Of a DNA stretch of 64,000 bases, positions 10,693-20,636 are shown one piece after another; position 1 is the stretch's first letter, and each line of letters begins with the position of its first letter. The notes beneath the pieces were generated by a model. That model saw nothing but the letters and a program-made list of their open reading frames with translations, made no database searches and was not told where the DNA came from. A program made the position numbers and the translations under genes. Origin of the DNA: Hydrangea macrophylla (Eukaryota > Streptophyta > Magnoliopsida > Cornales > Hydrangeaceae); contig CM066993.1 in the NCBI GenBank assembly GCA_033977485.1, positions 25,534,001 through 25,598,000 on the forward strand, in the 5' to 3' direction.

Positions 10693-11181
10693 CATCATCT
10701 TCTACCCAGAAACTGGGCAGAGATGAACAAAGGTTTCAGGTCACAATATATACATTCTAAACTGCATATAATCATCCTACAATCCTTCTTCGAGCGAGTT
10801 AATGAAACTCACCTCACTCCGGTGGTCCGGTGGCGGCGTTCCGCGATCCGCAGCGGCGGCTATGGTGACGGCGAGCTTCCTCTCTATCCTCTCCTTCTCT
10901 GTCTCTCTCCTTGTCTCTGTCTTCTCTGTCTCTCTCCTTGTCTCTGTCTTCTCTTCCCTTCTTCTTCTTGTTCTCCTTCGTCTCTCTTCTCTCTAAGTAT
11001 ATATATATAACACACATACACACACGGGGTTATATATATATATGTATAGAACACACATACACACTCAAGCTCTCTATCTCAAACTCTAAACTGCCAAAAC
11101 ACCACAACACACAAAACATACATATATATATATATAAGGAGGCAAGAGAGGCAGGTGGCAGAAAACGTATACTGAAATACA

Positions 11182-11390
11182 ACGTTCGATCGATCGAAGT
11201 TAGTTCGATCGATTGAGAATATGTCGGTTAAGGTTCGATCGATCGAGAATAGTTCGATCGCTCGGGAAAGGGTCCACATCACAGAATCAGGTCGGCAGAG
11301 CTTCGATCGCTTGAAGTAGGTTCGATCGATCGAGAATGACAGAAGTTCAATCGCTCGAGAAGAGTTCGATTGATCGAGAAAGGTTCTTCA
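11182..11390. repeat. Paired-palindrome cluster 2 (5' LTR of gag-only element)
   Basis: Same four pairs as at 5648-5850, with the units almost unchanged between LTRs. Confidence 0.8.
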
Positions 11391-11459
11391 CCAAGTGTTC
11401 ACACAAGCATACAGGGTCTTATTTATATAACCATGCATCCGAAAATACAGGGTATTACA

Positions 11460-11464
11460 ACCAG
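11460..11464. repeat. Right target-site duplication of inner element (ACCAG)
   Basis: Partner of 3596-3600, with one mismatch. The RT reading of element H resumes at this point. Confidence 0.75.
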
Positions 11465-12057
11465 TGTTGCTTGTGAAGAAGTAGCACAAATTTGTATGGA
11501 CTATCGAGAGTTAAACAAGGTCACGATCAAGAATAACTATCCCCTCCCTCAGACAGATGAATTGTTCGACCAGCTACAGGGAACGACGACATTCTCAAAG
11601 ATAGACGTTCACTTAGGATATCATCAGCTACTCATTTGACCTGAGGATGTACTAAAGATAGCTTTCAGGACTAGATATGGTCATTGTGAGTTCTTGGTGA
11701 TGTCGTTTGGACTTACTAATGCCTCTGCGGTGTTAATGGATCTGATGAATTGGGTATTCAGACCATACTTAGATCTGGTTGTGTTCCTGTTTATCGATGA
11801 CATTGATTTACTCGGAGATGATAGAGGAACACGATGAGCATGTTTGGATTGCATTACAGTCCCTCAAGGATCACCAGTTGTACGCTAAGCTCAACAAGTG
11901 TGAATTCGTGAAAGAAAAAGTCAAATTCTTGGGTCATGTAGTCTCTTCGGAAGGTATTACAGTGGACTCATCCAAGATTGACGTGGTCTTAAGTTGGAGT
12001 AGGCCATCTAATGCCTCAAAAGTAAGGAGTTTCCTTAGATTAGTAGGTTACTACTAG
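11460..12057 (+). pseudogene. pol: Reverse transcriptase C-terminal part of H
   Basis: The RT interrupted at 3600 resumes here. Visible motifs are [43 protein letters not shown] (first catalytic D), [11 protein letters not shown] and the YxDD-box equivalent FIDDI (about 11791-11805), with thumb-region KLNKCEFVKEKVKFLGHVV. A TGA at about 11637 and frame changes near 11820 and 12055 break it. The family normally uses this enzyme to copy its RNA in virus-like particles; this copy is inactive. Confidence 0.9.
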
Positions 12058-12075
12058 AGGTTTGTAGAAGGTTTT

Positions 12076-12248
12076 TTGAAGATAGTCACGCCCTTGACTA
12101 TCTTGACGAAGAAGGATTCGAAGTATGAATGGTTAGACAAGCATGAATGCGCTTTTCAGGAGTTAAAGGAGAGGTTTCTCACCATCTTAAAGAGTGGAGA
12201 AAGATTTACCACTTATAATGATGCTTCTTGCAAGGATATTCAAGGTGT
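12076..12248 (+). pseudogene. pol: Start of RNase H domain of H, truncated
   Basis: TPLTILTKKDSKYEWLDK, then CAFQELKERF and TTYNDASCKDIQGVV match the linker and first catalytic-aspartate region of Ty3/gypsy RNase H (D in NDAS). At about 12248 the sequence changes abruptly into a Tat LTR fragment. RNase H, integrase and the 3' LTR of H are missing from the window. Confidence 0.8.
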
Positions 12249-12554
12249 AGTTAAAGCTTCTTCAAGATGATCTCTAGATATTCTAAGATCTTCCAAGATG
12301 ATCTAATATGAGATGCGTGGGATCTACATATAGAATTTTGAAAACTGAACTCTTTAAGTTTCAGGGTTAAAATAGGATTTTCAAAGATCTAAAAAGGGTT
12401 AAATTTGCCATTTCGGTGCCTAAACGCAGTTTTCAGGCAATTTCCTGGTAATGGGAGGCTTCTAGAAGGGTCTGGAACTCAGAAAGCTTGATGGAGGAGG
12501 CAACTTGTAGCTAGTGGCTTAGGTAGGACCTGCCACCCCCTTTGTGGGACCCAC
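12249..12554 (-). repeat. Tat/Ogre-type LTR fragment, left part
   Basis: From ttaaagcttcttcaag it matches the LTRs at 39745-40586 and 55683-56527, including the atatagaattttgaaaac TATA region and the tract ggccatttcggtgcctaaacg. It is interrupted at 12554 by the Athila-like element and continues at 20951. Confidence 0.75.
12550..12554. repeat. Left target-site duplication of Athila-like element (CCCAC)
   Basis: It is identical to 20951-20955 on the far side of the element, and the interrupted LTR sequence reads through if one copy is removed. Confidence 0.9.
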
Positions 12555-13924
12555 TGATGTTGTCAATATCAAGATATAAAAGTATTCTTTACTTTTCAAA
12601 AGATTTGCAGTGTGGAAGTAAAGGTCGAACCCACAGAGATTGATTACTACAGCTCTTAATTTTAAAACCTAAGTCTAATTAATTAGGAAAAACGGATTTG
12701 AATTGGATTTAATTAAACTAATAACTACAAAAGTAAATCTAAACTATGAAAGCAATTAAAAGTGTTTTTAATGAATATGTAAAGGGAACCTAGGATTGCA
12801 AATCCACCACTAGTTTCATAATAGGAATATTTATGAATTACTTTAGCTTATTACGTTGGATGAATATGGGGAATTGTAACTACAAGCCCAATTCCTCCGA
12901 CAAGAAGATAATCATGGTTCAAGCACCAACATAATCCATCTTCGGTTAGCACGAATTATCCCACACTAAACTAGGGTTGTGATCTAATCCGTCTAATCTA
13001 GGCATGGACTATTCGGATACTTGATAGCACGAATCAATAAAGCACCATCACATGTAAACAATCTAAACAAGCACAGCAAGAATAGATCGTTGAGCACATC
13101 ACAGTCAAAATAGATCTAAGACAAGAATAAACTTTGAAAGCAATGATTTAATCAATAGAAGTACGATTTATTTATAAAAATCCTCGGAACATGTGACTGT
13201 CATCCATACATAATAAAACTAAAATAAAAACATAAAATACTCCCTATTACTCGACTAGGGCTTCATTGAAACCCTAGATCTATGATCTAGCCGTCCATGC
13301 AAGTAGTAGATAGCAAGAGGTTGATGGAGGAGGCCATGGGAATCCTTGGTCTTCTTCTTCTTCTCCTTGCTTCCCTCCCTTCAATGGCTGGAAGTATGGT
13401 TGTAGAATGTGTATGTATGGGTGTATAACAATGTCTAACCCCTAAAAATTATAAAAACTAAGTATATATAGAGTTTACACAAGCTTTGGAAGCCTTCCTA
13501 ACCCGAAACGAACTGAAACTGATGTAATTTACAGTCTAGACGTTGTTCAGCAGTTTCGTTTGCACAGGAGTCTTCAGTACACTGAAATACGCAACTTTGA
13601 TTTTTCCACATATCGCGCGAGGGGGTCGCGCGAGCGCGACATTTTGGCCTTCGCGCGCGCGGATCGTGAGAGCGATTCTGGGGACCTCGCGCGAGCGGAT
13701 CGCGCGAGCGATTTCTTGTTTTCGCGGGCGCGGGTCGCGCGCGCGACTTATCTTTTTCAGCTTCTTTAACTCTGCTTTTTCACCCTGTTTAGCCTGGTTT
13801 AGTTGATTTCTTCCAAAACCTGTCAGAAACTAGAAAACGAAGTAAAAATATACAAAAACAGGATAAAAAGGTACTAACAAATGCTCATTAAGGCGTATAA
13901 TTAGGATTAGTTCTCTCCCGATCA
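12555..13924 (-). repeat. 3' LTR of Athila-like element (1370 bp)
   Basis: Direct repeat of 19581-20950, same length with no indels seen. It contains a TATA-like site (13458-13474) and a GC-rich paired-palindrome block (13613-13750). Confidence 0.93.
13613..13750. repeat. GC-rich paired-palindrome block, 3' LTR of Athila-like element
   Basis: Four double units of the form TCGCGCGAGCG + short linker + TCGCGCGAGCG are separated by about 7-10 AT-richer bases (cattttggcc, ctggggacc, cttgttt). The region is sharply richer in CpG than the surrounding AT-rich LTR. It follows acactgaaatacgcaac, similar to the lead-in of cluster 2 in the gag-only element. Confidence 0.8.
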
Positions 13925-13936
13925 CACCCCCAAACC
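13925..13936 (-). other. Polypurine tract of Athila-like element
   Basis: The minus strand reads GGTTTGGGGGTG directly before the 3' LTR, the expected plus-strand priming site. Similar tracts occur at 15676-15686 and 16360-16371. Confidence 0.8.
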
Positions 13937-14744
13937 TACATTTTGCTAGTCCTCGAGCAAAACTAAAATAAAAACTAACTACTAATAAACTACTACTCCA
14001 TTTTCGTATGGATCACGATTGCATTTAGCATATGCAACAAGCCTTTTAAACCCCTAGGTGTCCCTAGTCGGACGAGTGAAGTCTTGTGAGGGTTCTCGTC
14101 AACAAGTCACCCACAGCCATCTTTATTAACTTATAAATTTAAAAAGTTTTATTCAAACAAAAAATAAAACAATCAATACTCCTTATTATAAAACAATGAT
14201 TCGAAATAGAATAATGAACAAGAAGAAGCAGAATCAAACGTTCACCTATAGCATGAAAAACAATCTCAAGCACATGCATCATATAAATCAATAGAGTTCC
14301 TCATAAGATTGCACGTGTGTGATGTGGTAGTCAAATGAACACGCGTATGTCATAAACTTGGAATATCACTCGGATAGCCATCCAACTATGCTTCGACTAC
14401 GAATCTCACAATGTCAATTACACTCTAAAATGAAACACTCAGAAACAGGTGTAATTTTTCTAATATATGTGAGTAAAGGAAATATATTTTCAAAACGAGA
14501 ATACTCACATATGACTCGAAAAGGACGCATGGCACGAAAGAACAGTAGTCTCATGGATAGGACGCCAATAATCAAGAGAAATTAATCATTACCATGTTTT
14601 AATCCCCCTCCCATCGTTTTCATATCCGAACCATGTTTCCTAGGATCAGATAGGACTTTTCAAAGGTTGTAATGTGGCTCAGGCAATGAAAAATGATAGG
14701 ATGGATATATCAGGTAGTTTTCAGAATGGCATTGTAAGGCATGT

Positions 14745-14885
14745 TCGATTTCTTTCATTCGTCTTCTGCAAACTTTCATCTTTTCTTTCTCTTCATTCCT
14801 TTTCATTCATTTTTCTTCTTTTCTTTCATTTTTTTTTCAACCTTCCTCTTCTTTATTTTTTTCTTTTCCTTTTTCTTTTCTCGCT
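14745..14885 (-). repeat. Long low-complexity purine tract (sense strand)
   Basis: The + strand is almost wholly T and C (ttcttttctttcattttttt and similar) over about 140 bases, so the element RNA would be A/G-rich here. It is probably slippage-grown low-complexity DNA. Confidence 0.6.
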
Positions 14886-16075
14886 TCTCAAATGACTATG
14901 CATTGAATACCAAGCAACTACCCCAATAGCATCTTATTTTCTTCTTCTCAATCAACACATCGCCTTAATACTACTAAAAGTTGATCACTCTTCCAGTGGT
15001 ATACTCCAAGTTGATCAAGTTGGAGCTTTTATAGAGGATAATGGTGAACCAAGAAAAAGAGGCATTGTAACGGCTCAAAGGGTGAACTAAGGAAATTTTA
15101 TAATTTATCGGTCGGCAGTAAACAAAGAGGGCCTAAAATCATTTCCTAGGGTAATACGGTTCTTCAATATTTACGACGGAAGATTATTTAGCATGGTAAC
15201 AACTATTTTAACTTGACTATCAACCAGAACAAGAATAATGAGACTAAACAACAAGTAAATGCGCTATTTCAATGAAATTCGACAAACACAATGTATTTAT
15301 AACCCTCTAAATCGAAAAAGACAGGCTCAAAAGCTCACCGGGTCTAGTCTCCACCTTATGTTATCTAGAAATCCGAATCATATTTTAGTTCACAACCAAC
15401 ATGCATTCAAGTGACTACGTGCAGTGCATAGGTTTGTGTGCAAATCTATGATATAAAACTACGATTCAAATGATACATAACTTAAAACATTTCAACATAA
15501 CTTCAGCAAATGTTTAATCACATATTCTCTTGTTTACCATTCTATAACAATCAAAATTCTCTAACCAAGAGTATCAAATTGATATTGCAAAAACGTCGGT
15601 AATCATCGTTTATTTAAACACACTTATTGAAAAATTTTAAAATTTTGCATAACTAATGTGCATGTGTGATTGCATACCCCCAAACCGAAACCTTTCATTG
15701 TCCCCAATGAAACAATAAAACGAAAGAAAGGAGAGTAAGTAAGAAAGAACGATAGTACCTTGGTCTCGACAAGGAAAACAGGTGAACACAAAAGAATATG
15801 TCAATAAAGTTCAATGTACCTGTTAATACTAGATAAAAAGAAACTAAACAAAAGAATATTAAAAGGAAATGAAACCTAATCATAGAATATAAGTCTAAAA
15901 ACTAAACTAAACTAGCAAATGGAAAGAAATAAAACGAAAAAGTAGAAATGTAACATGGAAAACAACGAACACAAACTAAACTGAACCAAATAAACAAAAA
16001 CAGAAAAGGAACACAAATAAAATAGATAGGGGGAAGGATATAGAAAACAAAATAGAAAAAACAGGAAAAGGGAAA

Positions 16076-16306
16076 ATCGCGCGAGCGGTCGTCGCGCGCG
16101 CGAATTCCAAAATTATTACTTTTTTTATTTTTTATTTTTTAAAATTTTCGCGCGAGCGAGGTACCTCGCGCCCGCGATATCAGGAGCGAAGAGAACCTGA
16201 GGGCTTAAAACAAGAAAACGAAAGAAAAACACTAAGGGACATTCTCGCGCCAGCGGGCCGCGCGAGCGATGTCTCGCGCGAGCGGGCCGCGCGCGCGAGA
16301 ATGGTA
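16076..16306. repeat. Internal GC-rich paired-palindrome block of Athila-like element
   Basis: Four more double units of the same kind (about 16077-16105, 16148-16178, 16241-16268, 16271-16302), with linkers such as gtcg, aggtacct and ggc. They lie outside the LTR, in the 3' noncoding region downstream of gag-protease. Finding the same motif in LTR and interior shows it is a property of the element and not of the LTR alone. Confidence 0.75.
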
Positions 16307-16435
16307 TTTTCCATTTTTTGGTTAAAATTTTGTATATACTATTAAAATAAATTAATTCCAACCCCCAAACCTATCCAGAATGTCCAAAACAGACTCAAAT
16401 AGACTCAAAAACAAGAAAAACGAACGAAATAAAGC

Positions 16436-16460
16436 TTGGGTTGCCTCCCAAGAAGCGCTA
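16436..16460 (-). other. Conserved Athila 3' motif near end of coding region
   Basis: The + strand reads gcttgggttgcctcccaaga followed by agcgc. I recognise this block (minus: gcgcttcttgggaggcaacc) from Athila-type elements, where it lies just beyond the coding region. Here it starts about 40 bases past the stop of gag-protease, which implies that RT through integrase was removed between them. Confidence 0.55.
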
Positions 16461-16498
16461 TCTTTTACGTCTTCAGCTAGACCGTTCTAGCTCAAGAT

Positions 16499-19099
16499 TT
16501 ATGGAGGTCGTAACTCAGATTTTGTACCCCTTAGGATATCAGGAAGAGCTCGGTGGTAAGCCGAAACAAGGTCGCTCTGAATTAATTCATTTGACGGCTC
16601 ACCTTTATCGTTATTACATCGATTCCTTACCTTCCGAGTAGATTCAGTATTAGGGTCCGAAATATTAGGATTCATCCACTCATCATCCTCTATATTATTC
16701 CCCGCACTTATATTTATTACGTGCTTAGGCTCAATATTCCGGTTAACCTCTCTACCCGTCTCACATAGGTTATCGTCGTCTTTAGGAGGTTGATCACCCG
16801 CATTAAACACGTTTAATTTTAATTTCAAGTTCCCGAATGACACTTTCATTACCCCTGTTCGACAATTGACACGTGCGTTAGCCGTGGCTAAGAATGGACG
16901 ACCAAGAATAACAGGAGTGTATTTTCTAGCATCTAGCACCGGTTCGGTGTCAAGGACCATAAAATCAACAGGATAGAAACATTGATCAACTTTTACTAGT
17001 ACGTCTTCGATGATTCCTCTAGGTATTTTAACAGAACGATCCGCTAACTGAATAGTAGCGGCCGTAGGCTTAAGTTCCCCTAAACCTAATTGTTTATAGA
17101 CGTGGTAAGGTAAGAGGTTAACACTGGCTCCTAAGTCAAGGAGAGCCCTATGAATGATAGTGTCACCTATGACACATGAAATCGTAGGCGTACCTGGATC
17201 CTTATATTTCGGAGGAGCGTGTTGGAAAATTGAACTTACTTTTTCCGTGAGGAAGACCTTTTTAGGAGTATGACTGCGTATTTTGCGCTTTTGAGTACAA
17301 AGGTCTTTTAAACATTTAGCATAAGCGGGAATTTGTTTAATAGCATCGAGGAAAGGAATATTAATTTTAACTTGTTTAAACACCTCGAGTATATCCTCAG
17401 TTTTCGATTTTTTCTTTGTAAGATTAGACGGTTCCTCAACATTAGGTGGAAAAGGTAACTTCGGAACATAATTCGTTGGGACCGGTTCTTTATCTTTCCT
17501 CACTCTATCCACGTCTTCACCTTTTTCTTTATTCAAATTTAAATTTTTATTTTTCTCACCCCCATCCGGAATTACAACTTCCTTATCTCGAGTAGTCGTC
17601 CTAGTCGAAACAGCGTTCACGCTCTCACTCGTACTACCCACTGCGTATTGCCCCTTAGGTTGCTGAGTAGGTTGACTGGGCAACTTACTCTCAGTTAAGC
17701 GGTTTAGCGTGTTAGCAATTTGCCCTACTTGGGACTCCAGTTTTGCGATGGATTGTGTGTGAGAGTGTACTAACTGGACCACCGAACCAAAGTTTTCAAG
17801 TGAGGCCAACACCTTCTCCTCAAATGCATTATTGCGTGGAGGTGGAGGAGGTAGTTGGTATTGACCTTGTTGATATTGGGGTCGGTACGTATTAGGAAAA
17901 TTAGTCGACCTAGGATTATAATTATTTTGTGGGAATTGTTGCATAGAATTAACGTGTTGTTCAACAAATTCCGGATATTGAGATGCAGAAGGACATGCAA
18001 AGATATTATGTGACGGTTCGGAACATAATGCACATACTTCTGAAGAAGGTGGATTTGGCCTATTCCCCATCCTCATAAGTTGGTCAAGTTTTCTATTCAA
18101 TTCTTGTATTTGCATTGACTGACTTGACTCAACTGTCACCTCTCGCTTAGGTTGAAGGTATCCCTCAGAACGGACAGACACCGCTTGGTGCATCGAATTC
18201 TCGCTCAAAGTTTTGAAAATTTTCCAGGCCTCGTCGGCGCTTTTGTGTAGGAAAGTTCCAGCACAAACGGCGTCGACGGTATTCCTAACAGAGGGTATAA
18301 GCCCCTCGTAGAAGACTTGAACCAATTGCCACTTAGGGACCTGATGATGTGGACATGAACGTAATAATTCTTTAAATTTTTCCCACGTGTCGTAAAGTGT
18401 TTCCCCATCTTGCATCACAAAATTTGTGATAGATTTTCTTATTTGATTTGTACGCATAATAGGAAAAAACTTCTGTAAAAATGCGGTGTGTAAGTCTTCC
18501 CATGTTCTAATTGTGTTTGGCTCCAAAGATTGAGGCCAATATTTAGCTTTATCTTTTAAAGAGAATGGAAAGAGCCGCAATTTTAATTCATCATCAGTTA
18601 AGTTTTGGATTTTCAAAGTAGAACATATATCTTGAAAATCTCCTAAGTGTTTATATGGATCTTCATTTAAACGGCCATGGAAAGATGGAAGTAGCGAGAT
18701 GGTAGACGACTTTATCTCAAAGTGAGATGCCGTCGCCTCCGGTAAGTCGATACAAGTTTGGGGCGTGTAAGTCGTCGGAATAAAATAATCTCTAAGTGGA
18801 GGAGGTGGTGGTATATTAGGATTATTCAAATTATTTCCGTTGTTATTTTGGATGTTATTGTTATTATTTCCAATGTCTGTCATTTTAATTGGTTCTACGT
18901 TAAAAGTTCGAGTTCTCCTTAACCGTTTACGGGTACTTTGAATTTCGGCCTCAAACAACGACGACGGAATCGGCGTTGATTCGTCGTCTTGCAACCTAGC
19001 TCTAGAAGCTTGGGTTGTGGACTTATTAGTTCTTAAGGTACGTTCAAGTTCAAGATCGAAAGATTTTAATTCTGGTTTATTTGAACGTGTACCTAACAT
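16499..19099 (-). CDS. gag-pro: Intact Athila-type Gag-protease (866 aa)
   Basis: One open frame from ATG 19099 (MLGTRSNKPELKSFDLEL) to TAA at 16499. Residues 80-110 are rich in N and P. The Gag core is about 140-280: PSFHGRLNEDPYKHLGDF, LRLFPFSLKDKAKYW, TWEDLHTAFLQKFFP, LYDTWEKFKELLRSCPHH. One zinc knuckle, CALCSEPSHNIFAC, is near residue 357. A coiled-coil-like KLESQVGQIANTLNRL follows near 450. The retropepsin domain is about 620-770, with active site LLDLGASVNLLP (D about residue 654) and VILGRPFLATANA. DLGAS in place of DTGS is normal for Athila. There is no RT after it. The length and integrity beside decayed neighbours suggest recent mobility using enzymes supplied by a relative. Confidence 0.94.
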   Translation of the reverse strand: MLGTRSNKPELKSFDLELERTLRTNKSTTQASRARLQDDESTPIPSSLFEAEIQSTRKRLRRTRTFNVEPIKMTDIGNNNNNIQNNNGNNLNNPNIPPPPPLRDYFIPTTYTPQTCIDLPEATASHFEIKSSTISLLPSFHGRLNEDPYKHLGDFQDICSTLKIQNLTDDELKLRLFPFSLKDKAKYWPQSLEPNTIRTWEDLHTAFLQKFFPIMRTNQIRKSITNFVMQDGETLYDTWEKFKELLRSCPHHQVPKWQLVQVFYEGLIPSVRNTVDAVCAGTFLHKSADEAWKIFKTLSENSMHQAVSVRSEGYLQPKREVTVESSQSMQIQELNRKLDQLMRMGNRPNPPSSEVCALCSEPSHNIFACPSASQYPEFVEQHVNSMQQFPQNNYNPRSTNFPNTYRPQYQQGQYQLPPPPPRNNAFEEKVLASLENFGSVVQLVHSHTQSIAKLESQVGQIANTLNRLTESKLPSQPTQQPKGQYAVGSTSESVNAVSTRTTTRDKEVVIPDGGEKNKNLNLNKEKGEDVDRVRKDKEPVPTNYVPKLPFPPNVEEPSNLTKKKSKTEDILEVFKQVKINIPFLDAIKQIPAYAKCLKDLCTQKRKIRSHTPKKVFLTEKVSSIFQHAPPKYKDPGTPTISCVIGDTIIHRALLDLGASVNLLPYHVYKQLGLGELKPTAATIQLADRSVKIPRGIIEDVLVKVDQCFYPVDFMVLDTEPVLDARKYTPVILGRPFLATANARVNCRTGVMKVSFGNLKLKLNVFNAGDQPPKDDDNLCETGREVNRNIEPKHVINISAGNNIEDDEWMNPNISDPNTESTRKVRNRCNNDKGEPSNELIQSDLVSAYHRALPDILRGTKSELRPP

Positions 19100-19557
19100 A
19101 AACTAAAATAAAGAAAAAGAAACTAAAAACAAAGACTGACTAAACAAAAGAAAAACAAACAAATAGCAATCACGCAACTAAGATAACAAGCACTCAACTA
19201 CTATGATGCATGAATATTATCCTGTAATGCAATGACCGCGTCAAGCCCAGCGCCCCGGGTTTCCTAGCTAATGCAGTGCAATTAACCCTAAACTAATGCA
19301 AATAGTGCGTCACAGCGCCCTGACTTACAGTGGTTTAAAGCGAATTTCAAAAGAAGCAATTTACTTAATTTTATTTATATTTTTATTTGCGTAAGCTCCT
19401 TTGATGTAATTAGCTGCTCCACTCGGAAACGTTGACTACAAAATAAAAGAACAAGTTAGTAACTATAAACAAAAACAGAAAATAAGAAAAATAAAAACTA
19501 ATCTAATATTTACGAATTAACTAAACTACGATTATAAAACTAAGAGTAGTAATACAA
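19100..19557 (-). other. 5' leader of Athila-like element
   Basis: AT-rich stretch between PBS and gag with no sense-strand frame of note. It contains ccgcgtcaagcccagcgccc on the + strand near 19228, the only GC-rich part, which could be structured in RNA. No function can be assigned. Confidence 0.5.
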
Positions 19558-19575
19558 TCCCCGGCAACGGCACCA
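19558..19575 (-). other. Primer binding site, tRNA-Asp type
   Basis: The minus strand reads TGGTGCCGTTGCCGGGGA, matching the Athila PBS (TGGCGCCGTTGCCGGGGA) with one difference. Five bases separate it from the 5' LTR. Confidence 0.88.
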
Positions 19576-20483
19576 AAAATTGATGTTGTCAATATCAAGA
19601 TATAAAAGTATTCTTTACTTTTCAAAAGATTTGTAGTGTGGAAGTAAAGGTCGAACCCACAGAGATTGATTACTACAGCTCTTAATTTTAAAACCTAAGT
19701 CTAATTAATTAGGAAAAACGGATTTGAATTGGATTTAATTAAACTAATAACTACAAAAGTAAATCTAAACTATGAAAGCAATTAAAAGTGTTTTTAATGA
19801 ATATGTAAAGGGAACCTAGGATTGCAAATCCACCACTAGTTTCATAATAGGAATATTTATGAATTACTTTAGCTTATTACGTTGGATGAATATGGGGAAT
19901 TGTAACTACAAGCCCAATTCCTCCGACAAGAAGATAATCATGGTTCAAGCACCAACATAATCCATCTTCGGTTAGCACGAATTATCCCACACTAAACTAG
20001 GGTTGTGATCTAATCCGTCTAATCTAGGCATGGACTATTCGGATACTTGATAGCACGAATCAATAAAGCACCATCACATGTAAACAATCTAAACAAGCAC
20101 AGCAAGAATAGATCGTTGAGCATATCACAGTCAAAATAGATCTAAGACAAGAATAAACTTTGAAAGCAATGATTTAATCAATAGAAGTACGATTTATTTA
20201 TAAAAATCCTCGGAACATGTGACTGTCATCCATACATAATAAAACTAAAATAAAAACATAAAATACTCCCTATTACTCGACTAGGGCTTCATTGAAACCC
20301 TAGATCTATGATCTAGCCGTCCATGGAAGTAGTAGATAGCAAGAGGTTGATGGAGGAGGCCATGGGAATCCTTGATCTTCTTCTTCTTCTCCTTGCTTCC
20401 CTCCCTTCAATGGCTGGAAGTATGGTTGTAGAATGTGTATGTATGGGTGTGTAACAATGTCTAACCCCTAAAAATTATAAAAA

Positions 20484-20500
20484 CTAAGTATATATAGAGT
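20484..20500 (-). promoter_or_regulatory. Candidate TATA box in Athila-like 5' LTR
   Basis: The minus strand reads ACTCTATATATACTTAG, a good plant TATA match, about 450 bases inside the LTR. The copy at 13458-13474 in the 3' LTR is identical. Transcription from here would place the palindrome block upstream, in U3. Confidence 0.5.
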
Positions 20501-20636
20501 TTACACAAGCTTTGGAAGCCTTCCTAACCCGAAACGAACTGAAACTGATGTAATTTACAGTCTAGACGTCGTTCAGCAGTTTCGTTTGCACAGGAGTCTT
20601 CAGTACACTGAAATACGCAACTTTGATTTTTCCACA

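Larger units (their letters stand above)
3601..11459 (-). mobile_element. Gag-only (TR-GAG-like) Ty3/gypsy retrotransposon
   Basis: A complete element in minus orientation: 5' LTR 9087-11459, PBS 9068-9079, gag 8350-7208, PPT region about 5925-5937, 3' LTR 5924-3601. LTRs begin TGTAATACCC and end GGCGTGACA, as seen on the minus strand. The internal part is only about 3.16 kb. It holds one intact gag and no recognisable protease, RT, RNase H or integrase. A short vestige of the conserved chromovirus pol end (cgaggacgaaat) survives next to the PPT, so pol was probably lost by deletion from a Tekay/Del-like parent. It would depend on enzymes made by a related element. By eye the LTRs differ at about 3% of sites in their first 540 bp. 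Confidence 0.88.
9087..11459 (-). repeat. 5' LTR of gag-only element (2373 bp)
   Basis: It is a direct repeat of 3601-5924 and, because the element is on the minus strand, it is the promoter-bearing 5' LTR. A TATA-like TATATAAATAAG (minus, plus coordinates about 11418-11432) lies only about 30-40 bases inside its start. A second TA-rich stretch is at about 10998-11045. Which one drives transcription cannot be told. The PBS follows at 9068-9079 after an 8-base spacer. Confidence 0.9.
13937..16435 (-). other. 3' noncoding interior of Athila-like element
   Basis: About 2.5 kb without a significant frame in the sense (minus) direction. It includes a sense-strand polypurine region (14745-14885), two extra PPT-like tracts and the GC-rich palindrome block. 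Polymerase and env, which would lie between gag-protease and here in Athila, are absent. Confidence 0.7.

Noticed and set aside
13543..13806. Arg/Ala-rich frames at 13543-13806 and 20524-20832
   Set aside because: Produced by the CG-rich palindrome block in the Athila LTRs, in several phases on both strands. Not coding.
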